This document shows, piece after piece, positions 17,583 to 24,485 of a DNA stretch of 64,000 nt. This stretch comes from HGW-17 sp964516435 (GTDB taxonomy: Bacteria > Myxococcota_A > Polyangia > HGW-17): contig CAZEZP010000025.1 in assembly GCA_964516435.1 (NCBI GenBank), forward strand, positions 62,001 to 126,000, read 5' to 3'. Each line of letters opens with the position of its first letter. Within the stretch, counting starts at the first letter, position 1. The notes beneath the pieces are model-generated. The model saw only the letters and a list, made by a program, of their open reading frames with translations, ran no database searches and had not been told where the DNA came from. Made by a program: the position numbers and the translations under genes.

Positions 17583-19196
17583 ATGGCATCCAGCATTCCA
17601 TTTGAAGCCTATCAAGGCTCCGAACCCTACATTTTCATCAGTTATGCCCATAAAGATAAAGACATCGTATATCCGCTCATTCAATCATGGCACGAGCATG
17701 GATATCGCATATGGTATGACGAGGGTATCGATCCCGGAAACGAGTGGCCAGATGCCATTGCCAACGCTCTGAATCGTTGCTTTCAATTCGTAGTACTCAT
17801 CACCCCCAAATCCATCCAATCGCAAAACGTACGAAACGAGATCAATTATGCATTGAGCAAAAAGAAATCTTTTTTGGCCATTCACCTGGAAAAAACAGAA
17901 CTTCCAGAAGGGCTGTCGCTTCAAATGGGCAGTTTTCAAGCCATCATGGCATGGAAAATGGATGATGAAACCGCATGGAAAGCCATCCAGCGCGGATTGG
18001 CAGCAGAAACCCTGGCGGGAGGAAAACCTTCTGCCTCTGCCAGCAAATTGAGATTATCACGCCTTCGCTGGTATCGCGCAAAGAAGTATGCTTTTTATTT
18101 GATTCCTTTGATTATCATTCTTATTGCCTTTCTTTTTTATTTTCAAAATTTCAATGCGAATTCCAGCAGGCCGGCTCCCGACGTGCATCCATCCGTGTCA
18201 GCACCATCCCGCACACCCCCGCCTGCAAATCCCTCCATGACAGATACGGTAACATCGTCGGAACCCAAAACCGAAACCAAAACGAATGCAAGCAATACGC
18301 AATCCGATATGCAGGAAAGTCAGCAATCCGATCCAACCCATGGAGTCCAGAAAACGGCTGTGCCAGCCCCCGTGGATCCCCATCTCGCCAAGGAGGTGGA
18401 AGAAGGTCTGCTTCCCGAGATGGTCGTCATTCCGGCGGGCACTTTCACCATGGGGTGCGTGGAAGGACGGGATGATTTGATTGGCGGCTGCTTCGACAAC
18501 GAAAAACCAGCGCGCCGCGTCTCCGTCAAATCCTTTCAAATCTCCAAAACGGAAATCACGGTCAAGCAATTTCAATATTTTGTTCAACAGACGAAATACA
18601 AAACGACTGCGGAACAGAAAGGCACGTGCTGCATCTATTCGGGATGGGGAAAATGCGCGGATCGATATGGCGCCTCCTGGAAAAATCCAGGGTATCCCAT
18701 CATGGATGAACATCCCGTGAACTGCATGAGTTATGACGATGCCATGGCATATGTCGAATGGCTGCGCAAGAAAACCAACCAGCCGTACCGGCTTCCCACG
18801 GAAGCCGAATGGGAGTATGCCGCCCGTGGCGGTAATGATCAGAATCTGTTCCCATGGGGAAACAATATTGGATACAACCGGATGAACTGTTCCATGGACC
18901 ATTGCAATGACAGTTTTCAACGTCCTTCTCCCGTGGGCAGTTTTTCCCCCAATCCATTCGGATTGTTCGACATGCACGGGAATCTGTGGGAATGGGTGCA
19001 GGACTGCTGGCATGACAATTATTACGGCGCTCCTCCGACGGCGGATGCCTGGTCGACTGCTTTTTGCGAGAAACGCCTGCTGCGTGGGGGCTCGTGGAAC
19101 ATCACGCCACGATTCCTGCGTTCCGCGCGCCGCGGCAAGCAACCGCCGGAATACCGGGAGGATGACATTGGAATCCGGGTCGCCATGGACAACTGA
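17583..19196 (+). CDS. TIR domain - transmembrane - formylglycine-generating-enzyme-like protein
   Basis: Residues 10-150 form a TIR domain: EPYIFISYAHKD, GYRIWYDEGIDPG and VVLITPKSI, with the conserved helix Glu in VRNEINYAL expected for NAD-cleaving members. One membrane helix follows (YAFYLIPLIIILIAFLFYF), then a Pro/Ser/Thr-rich linker. The last 250 residues are an FGE-sulfatase (SUMF1) domain with PAGTFTMGC, YRLPTEAEWEYAARGG, NPFGLFDMHGNLWEW and LLRGGSWN. Start 17583 is preferred to 17568 because GGGAG sits eight bases before it. The order places TIR inside and the FGE-like domain outside the cytoplasm, as a possible sensor. It is 24 bases after the DHH/CorA gene. TIR-FGE pairings occur in predicted bacterial conflict systems. 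Confidence 0.88.
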   Translation: MASSIPFEAYQGSEPYIFISYAHKDKDIVYPLIQSWHEHGYRIWYDEGIDPGNEWPDAIANALNRCFQFVVLITPKSIQSQNVRNEINYALSKKKSFLAIHLEKTELPEGLSLQMGSFQAIMAWKMDDETAWKAIQRGLAAETLAGGKPSASASKLRLSRLRWYRAKKYAFYLIPLIIILIAFLFYFQNFNANSSRPAPDVHPSVSAPSRTPPPANPSMTDTVTSSEPKTETKTNASNTQSDMQESQQSDPTHGVQKTAVPAPVDPHLAKEVEEGLLPEMVVIPAGTFTMGCVEGRDDLIGGCFDNEKPARRVSVKSFQISKTEITVKQFQYFVQQTKYKTTAEQKGTCCIYSGWGKCADRYGASWKNPGYPIMDEHPVNCMSYDDAMAYVEWLRKKTNQPYRLPTEAEWEYAARGGNDQNLFPWGNNIGYNRMNCSMDHCNDSFQRPSPVGSFSPNPFGLFDMHGNLWEWVQDCWHDNYYGAPPTADAWSTAFCEKRLLRGGSWNITPRFLRSARRGKQPPEYREDDIGIRVAMDN

Positions 19197-19222
19197 AAAA
19201 ACGGAACAGGAACGTACGGCCA

Positions 19223-20434
19223 ATGCAGGAAAACGATTTTGTCCGTTTCGATGAATGGCTCCGGGAAGAAATCATCTTCCTCTGGAGGACCTGGGAATCC
19301 AGGATTTTCGATTCCACAGTCTTCCATGCTGTCCGGATCGAGGAATTCCTCTTGCGCTCGCATGTGGAACAGAAATTCGGAATTGCCAGCAAAACCCTGT
19401 TCCAGGCATTGGAACTCCTTGAACCATTCAACGTGTTTTCCCGGGAATTCCTCTGGTTCGCACACGCCCTTCGCAGGCTGGGCAACGGGGTACGCCACCT
19501 GACCCTCCTGCGTGCCGGTCAGCACCAGGCCGAGACGGCCGCGATGCTGCTGTATTTCTTCCTGAAACGCATGATCCAGGAAATCCAGAACCTTTCCTGG
19601 CAGAACTGGGAAACCTTCTTTGAAACCTGGAAACAGTTGCCCGTATTCGATCTGTACAGGCGCCTTTATGAACATCGCGCCAATGAAGTTTGCCTGCCGG
19701 ATCCCGACACGAAACCGGACAGCAGCATTTTTCACACCGCCACGCTCGTATCCCTGTATGCAGAAAGCCGGATTTGGGAAGGACGCCCGGAAAGTCTCCG
19801 GCATGTTTTGAATGTACTGGAATTCGCAATTCAAAATTTACCCAAGCATGAAATTTCACGTCTGATTCAATTGCAGTCATTGGCTTACAAAAAAACAGGG
19901 GATATAGACACGGCTATTCATGTATTACAGACGACTTACGGCTCGGGAAAGGTAGACGACCCGGAAGCCGCAGGGATCCTGGCTTCCTGCTGGCGGGAAA
20001 AATGGCTGCAAACCGGCAAAAAGGAATTTCTGGAAGAAGCTTATCTGCAATATCGACACAACTGGAAAGGCACGCAAAGCACCTATGTGGGAATCAATCT
20101 GGCAGCGACCTGCCTATATCTGAAAAAACAGGAAGAATCAAAACGCCTGGCGAATGAATTGCTGAAATTGCTCCAGCATCAGGCGACCCGCCTGAACGTC
20201 GCTTTTGAAGACCTGGAGCCATGGACACTGGCCACCCTGGCAGAGGCGGCCCTGCTGGCGGGGCAGACGGAACATGCACGCATCCTGTACCGTCAATATT
20301 TTTCACGCGTTCATGACAAGCCCGGAATGGCGAACACGACCCGCATCCAACTGGAGCGCAATCTGAAAGCGCTGGGGCTATCCGGAGAAACGAAGAGTTT
20401 CCTGCCTGCTGAATGGAATGGAGAATGCCCTTGA
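19223..20434 (+). CDS. HEPN-like N-terminus with MAP3K-TRAF-binding/TPR-like C-terminus
   Basis: The first 130 residues are helical and contain LRRLGNGVRHLTLLRAG, which fits the HEPN RNase/toxin signature Rx4-6H (R85, H92) followed by the usual long helix. Residues 190-350 look like the bacterial version of the MAP3K TRAFs-binding domain (DUF4071): AGILASCWREKWLQTGKKE, then YVGINLAATCLYL and LANELLKLLQ, a TPR-like unit often found with TIR and other conflict domains. No signal peptide is present. The gene lies 26 bases after the TIR-FGE gene and overlaps the SLOG gene by 22 bases, so the products are probably made in step. HEPN is tentative; the C-terminal call is better. Confidence 0.6.
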   Translation: MQENDFVRFDEWLREEIIFLWRTWESRIFDSTVFHAVRIEEFLLRSHVEQKFGIASKTLFQALELLEPFNVFSREFLWFAHALRRLGNGVRHLTLLRAGQHQAETAAMLLYFFLKRMIQEIQNLSWQNWETFFETWKQLPVFDLYRRLYEHRANEVCLPDPDTKPDSSIFHTATLVSLYAESRIWEGRPESLRHVLNVLEFAIQNLPKHEISRLIQLQSLAYKKTGDIDTAIHVLQTTYGSGKVDDPEAAGILASCWREKWLQTGKKEFLEEAYLQYRHNWKGTQSTYVGINLAATCLYLKKQEESKRLANELLKLLQHQATRLNVAFEDLEPWTLATLAEAALLAGQTEHARILYRQYFSRVHDKPGMANTTRIQLERNLKALGLSGETKSFLPAEWNGECP

Positions 20435-20919
20435 GGCGCATCGGCATTTGCGGTCACCGTCGAATCCCCGTCGACAGAAATGCCTTGCATGCATCCTTGA
20501 CCCGTATTTTCCAGAAATGGAAAAACGAATCCGCGGAAAACTGGATTTTTCTCTCCTCCCTGGCGGAAGGCGCCGACCGCATGGTTCTGGAAGTTTACGC
20601 CGAATGGTCGGGGACTCTTCCGAAACTGGAAGTTTACTTGCCTCTTCCTGTCGACGAATACGAAAAGGATTTCCAGTCGCCCGAATCCATTTCCGAATTC
20701 CGCAAGTGGCTTGAAATGGCTTGCGTGCATTTTCCCGAATTTCCAATGGAGCGCCCCCTGGCCTATCTATACGCTGGCCAAAGGCTGGTCGATGCCAGTT
20801 CGCAGATGCTTTTTCTCTGGGATGGCCAACCATCCCGAGGTCCTGGCGGTACCGCCGACATCCTGAACTATACTCGAAAAATCCAGAAGCCTTATGATGT
20901 TGTTTTTTTGTACGAATAA
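20413..20919 (+). CDS. SLOG-domain (LOG/Smf-like Rossmann) nucleotide-signal-binding protein
   Basis: This 168-residue protein is a single Rossmann-like SLOG domain: a first strand ending in ICGHRRIP (residues 12-19), LSSLAEGADR (47-56) and MLFLWDGQPSRGPGGTADI (132-150). SLOG domains bind or process nucleotide-derived messengers; in Thoeris the ThsA SLOG domain senses the cyclic ADP-ribose made by a TIR protein. Here the gene sits between two TIR genes in one operon, which suggests a TIR-product receptor, but no effector domain is attached. The coding start could be 20413 or 20425; both lie inside the end of the preceding gene and neither has an ideally spaced ribosome site. Confidence 0.75.
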   Translation: MEWRMPLRRIGICGHRRIPVDRNALHASLTRIFQKWKNESAENWIFLSSLAEGADRMVLEVYAEWSGTLPKLEVYLPLPVDEYEKDFQSPESISEFRKWLEMACVHFPEFPMERPLAYLYAGQRLVDASSQMLFLWDGQPSRGPGGTADILNYTRKIQKPYDVVFLYE

Positions 20920-20945
20920 TTAATTTAATAAAAAAGGATTTTAAA

Positions 20946-22589
20946 ATGAATAAATTATCAAACGAATTTAAGTATTTTGCATTCATCAGTTATAGACACA
21001 TCGACAATGATCCACAACGGGATGGACTTGGAAACCGTTGGGCTGACTGGATTCTGGAAGAATGCGAAAGTTGGCGAACCCCTGTGGAACTGGTAGGCAA
21101 AGAGTGCCGTCATGGAAAAGTTCCAGAACGTTGTTTTCCGCTCTTTCAGGACACGAAAGAATTGCCAACCAATGCCGACTTGGCAGAAAGCATCAGAACT
21201 GCATTGGATCAGTCCCGATACCTGATTGTAATTTGTTCTCCCCGGGCAACAGAATCTCGATATCTCAATGCTGAAATCATTCACTTCAAAAGTACTGGAA
21301 AAACCAATGCAATCCTTCCAATTATCATCGATGGAGAACCTAATGCTTCAGATTCCGATGATCCCAATGTACGCAGACGGGAATGTTTCCCGGCTGCACT
21401 TCGATACAAAGTCAATGAAAAAGGAGAAATTCTCACGGGAGAGCGCGATATTGAACCTGTCTGTGCAGATGCACGGGGTGAAGATGGGAAAGAAATTCGG
21501 ATGCGGGACCGAAAGAATGCCGTCATTTTGGAAACAGCGAAACTCAAACTCATCGCAGGCATTCTGGGCGTCAATTTCGATGAACTCGTGCAACGGGACA
21601 AACTTCGTCAAATCAGGCAATCCAAAAAACGCTTCCGAAACCTGATGCTTTTTTCAATCGTCATCTTCTTTTTCTTCGTAATGGCGCTCATGTCCGCTAT
21701 CTGGGCATGGAAAATGAGGCAGGAAGCCATCCATCAGCGTGATGTGTCCAAAAAAAATTCTGAAATTCTCATCCAAAATATTACACCCCTAGCATACTAT
21801 GCAAATTTCAATACAGTAGACTTGAAACTCACAGAAATAGTTAACGAATTCGTTTCCAACTGCAAAGGCATATTCATTCCCGAGTATGATCCAACTTCCC
21901 TGAAAAACAGTTATGAATCAGCGCAATTATGTCAACTATCTGCAAATGCAATCATGGCTTCAAAAGACGAAGCATACTTTAAAACAATTATAAAAGGCTT
22001 GCCGCCTTCTAATGAAGTTATTGAAGACGCGCTGGAAGCCATGAAATATATTGACAAAATGGAAGAAATTTTGGAAAAAATATTCAAACTCAATTCACCT
22101 GCAAAAATTGAAGCTATCCTAGGTCAGAGTGTAGAATTTTTAAAGAAAATTCAAAGTGAAGCCCTGCTGGCCCGTGGTTATATTTTTTTGCAGACAAAAA
22201 AACTTTGGCTCGCACAAATTACGTTAGAAAGTTTCATCGGAATCATGGAAACCTGGCAGGGTTCTGAACAGATAGTTAAGTCCAAAACTTATGACCTTTT
22301 CGAAGCATATACCCATTTATCGCATGTATTCAGATTAAATAAAAATCTTGAAAAAGCACGATACTTTGCAAAAAAGAGCCTTGAAAATGGGATGGTTGCT
22401 GCAAAGGATGACCCTGCAAAAACACAACGTTTACTGCTTCGCTATGCTTTTTTTCGCTACCTGGAATTAACAGATAATGACATAAAAACAAAAATGCATG
22501 ATATTTTTATTAAAAATGAAATTAATGAAGAAGATTTCTACAATACAATCATTCAATTTATTGAAAACACAGGGAAGTCTATTAATTAA
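20946..22589 (+). CDS. TIR domain - transmembrane - helical protein, strikingly AT-rich
   Basis: The N-terminal 150 residues are a TIR domain: YFAFISYRHID, PLFQDTKELP, YLIVICSPRAT and the helix Glu in YLNAEIIHFK, where NAD-hydrolysing TIRs carry their catalytic Glu. A region with acidic EPVCADARGEDG precedes one membrane helix (NLMLFSIVIFFFFVMALMSAIWAW, about 230-254). The last 290 residues are helical, TPR-like and rich in Lys, Ile and Asn. AAGGA upstream supports the start. The gene is much more AT-rich than its neighbours, including the other genes of the operon, so it may have been added later. It ends the operon and converges with the NTPase gene at 22620. Confidence 0.85.
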   Translation: MNKLSNEFKYFAFISYRHIDNDPQRDGLGNRWADWILEECESWRTPVELVGKECRHGKVPERCFPLFQDTKELPTNADLAESIRTALDQSRYLIVICSPRATESRYLNAEIIHFKSTGKTNAILPIIIDGEPNASDSDDPNVRRRECFPAALRYKVNEKGEILTGERDIEPVCADARGEDGKEIRMRDRKNAVILETAKLKLIAGILGVNFDELVQRDKLRQIRQSKKRFRNLMLFSIVIFFFFVMALMSAIWAWKMRQEAIHQRDVSKKNSEILIQNITPLAYYANFNTVDLKLTEIVNEFVSNCKGIFIPEYDPTSLKNSYESAQLCQLSANAIMASKDEAYFKTIIKGLPPSNEVIEDALEAMKYIDKMEEILEKIFKLNSPAKIEAILGQSVEFLKKIQSEALLARGYIFLQTKKLWLAQITLESFIGIMETWQGSEQIVKSKTYDLFEAYTHLSHVFRLNKNLEKARYFAKKSLENGMVAAKDDPAKTQRLLLRYAFFRYLELTDNDIKTKMHDIFIKNEINEEDFYNTIIQFIENTGKSIN

Positions 22590-22619
22590 TAAAACAAGCA
22601 ATCAGATTTTTATAAAAAA

Positions 22620-24485
22620 TCACTCAATAAAATCGAGCAGAAGGGGATTGGTGGCGGTCAAGAACCGGGTGTCGACGCCGCATTCATGCAGGCAGGAAAG
22701 CAAAACTTTCATTTCGTTCAGCGCCCAGATGTCCGTGCTCGCCGCCAGTGATTTGCATGCATCCTGCAGCCGCTCGAAACGGTCGGCGTGAAAGCGCTCT
22801 GCACCGGCAAGGGGGTCACCGGAACGGCGCTCTTCACCAGCCGCGGGCGGTTCACCCGGGCGGCGGGCGGCATCAACTGGCTCAACGGGGCGGCCTTCTT
22901 TGCCAGCCAGAGGCGGCTCAGGCGTACGGAATGCCTCCTCAGCGCCTGGGGGCGGCCCAGACGTACGGAACGCCTCCTCAGCGCCTGGGGGCGGTTCACC
23001 CGTACGGCAGCCCTCCTCACCGGCCGGGGATGGTTCCCCGTCGAAAATCCAGCCGCGCAGGCATTCCGCGGCCAGACCGCGAATCCAGGGATGCAGGTCG
23101 GCGGCGTGCAGATGCAAGGATTCCTCGAAAAGCCGGCCCCTATCGAAGGTGCGCAGGGAATCGGCCGCCACCATGGCGGCATAGCGCACCCGCCAGTCGG
23201 AATCCTTCAGCCACTGGCGGATGGCGGACTGCATGTCGTCGCGCAATGCGGCCAGACTGCCTGCCACGACGCCGGCCGCGCTGCGCACCTCCCAGGAAGG
23301 ATGGCCGAAGAGCAGATGCATGACGGATACGAGATGGGCCGAATCGCGCAATGCGGCTTTTCCGATGGCATCCGGGTGCATCGGCAAATCCAGGAAGGAC
23401 CGCACCAGGAAGGCGACACTTTCGTCCATGCCGGCGCATCGCGACTCCAGTTCATTGCGCAGGGCCAGCGTGCGGCCGATTTCCTGCACGGCCCGCCGAA
23501 CGCCGGGAAACGAGCCGGCGCGCTCCGGAAGCTGCACGGCGCCCACGAGTTCCATCACGGCGAGCACGTCTTCCAGTTGCGCGCGGTGGTATTCCCAGCG
23601 CGGATTCCAGAATCCGGATTCATCGAGGATTCCCGTCACGTCGAAGCCGCGCAGGGCCAGAAGCATCAACAGTTCCCCCAGAATGCCGCGGCGAATCCAG
23701 CCATCGCCGGCCAGAAACGGCGCCAGCAGGGCGGCATCCGGCGGCAGCGGCATCCGGGCCAGCATTTCCTTAGAGCACGTACAATCCCATCTCCTGGTGG
23801 GAATCGCGCGGGTCCAGGGCCAGGCGAAGAATGGCGTGCAGGTCCGCATGGGGTCCTTCAGGGCGTCCTCGGCCCAGACCACGGAGGCGGCATACGATGC
23901 CGACCAGTTGTCCGCCGCCAGAATCCGCTCCACGAGCTCTTCCCAGTTTCCATGCTGGTGGCGAAGCAGGCGCAGGGAACCCCTGTAGATTTCGAATTCC
24001 TCCCGGACCCGCAGCACCAGGTCCAGCAGCCACCCCGGATCCAGATCCCCGAGAGAACTGGAATCCGGCTCCTCATCGAGCCGCGTCAGGAATTCCCGCT
24101 GCATCCACTGGAATTCGGCATCCTCCATGCCTTCCCGGTCCGCCGGATTCTCATGGAGGCGATGCAGCAGTTCCAGCGCTTTCGCGAACCGCTTCGCTTC
24201 GGTCAGGTGCTGCATGCCATGGCGCACCAGATATGCCCGCAAATAGGAACCGCGCCCGAAGGACTGCCAGTTTTCCGAGGCATTCGCCAGCAGGCGGCGG
24301 ATTCTGGCGCCCGTATGGCGGGTGGCACCGGATTCCCGGACGTGGGCGCGAAACGTCTCATGATAGAGGATGTATCCGACCTCCTCGTAGAAGGAGGGAA
24401 CCGGATACACGAGCGACCGGATACACGAGCGACCGGATGCATTCCACGGCGCGCGCGAGAAGGTCGCGGGCATCCGGACCGCCAT
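22620..24485 (-). CDS. C-terminal fragment: helical/HEAT-repeat region with 13-residue tandem repeats
   Basis: The frame is open from 24485, but native sequence starts at CIRSLVYPVPSFYEEVGYILYHETFR, which resembles the 'YHESF' helix after the NTPase of STAND proteins. Several HEAT-like units follow (HPSWEVRSAAGVVAGSLA; DSDWRVRYAAMVAADSL; HPWIRGLAAECLRG). A Pro/Glu/Ala-rich insert is made of a 13-residue unit (EEAFRTSGPPPGA type). The last 70 residues are helical (KVLLSCLHECG). No start codon with a ribosome site is evident at this fragment's beginning, so it is unlikely to be an independent gene. Confidence 0.5.
   Translation of the reverse strand: MAVRMPATFSRAPWNASGRSCIRSLVYPVPSFYEEVGYILYHETFRAHVRESGATRHTGARIRRLLANASENWQSFGRGSYLRAYLVRHGMQHLTEAKRFAKALELLHRLHENPADREGMEDAEFQWMQREFLTRLDEEPDSSSLGDLDPGWLLDLVLRVREEFEIYRGSLRLLRHQHGNWEELVERILAADNWSASYAASVVWAEDALKDPMRTCTPFFAWPWTRAIPTRRWDCTCSKEMLARMPLPPDAALLAPFLAGDGWIRRGILGELLMLLALRGFDVTGILDESGFWNPRWEYHRAQLEDVLAVMELVGAVQLPERAGSFPGVRRAVQEIGRTLALRNELESRCAGMDESVAFLVRSFLDLPMHPDAIGKAALRDSAHLVSVMHLLFGHPSWEVRSAAGVVAGSLAALRDDMQSAIRQWLKDSDWRVRYAAMVAADSLRTFDRGRLFEESLHLHAADLHPWIRGLAAECLRGWIFDGEPSPAGEEGCRTGEPPPGAEEAFRTSGPPPGAEEAFRTPEPPLAGKEGRPVEPVDAARRPGEPPAAGEERRSGDPLAGAERFHADRFERLQDACKSLAASTDIWALNEMKVLLSCLHECGVDTRFLTATNPLLLDFIE
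22923..23039. repeat. Three 39-base imperfect tandem repeats within the NTPase/HEAT gene
   Basis: The word cgtacgg recurs at 22923, 22962 and 23001, an exact 39-base period. The first two units are nearly identical and the third is diverged. They encode 13-residue Pro/Glu/Ala-rich repeats and keep the frame. They form a flexible linker between HEAT-like units and the C-terminal helices. Confidence 0.8.

Noticed and set aside
15543..17684. Long open frame on the minus strand opposite the DHH/CorA gene
   Set aside because: Its sequence is low-complexity and His/Gly/Val-rich as expected for an antisense frame of GC-rich DNA, and the plus-strand protein has clear motifs.
20413..22589. Classical Thoeris system
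   Set aside because: There is no SIR2-SLOG ThsA. The SLOG protein is free-standing and both TIR proteins are membrane-anchored, so the name would be misleading.
24358..24485. Programmed ribosomal frameshift in the NTPase gene
   Set aside because: No slippery heptamer is visible; a simple 16-base duplication explains the shift, and a second unrelated one-base lesion exists near the start.
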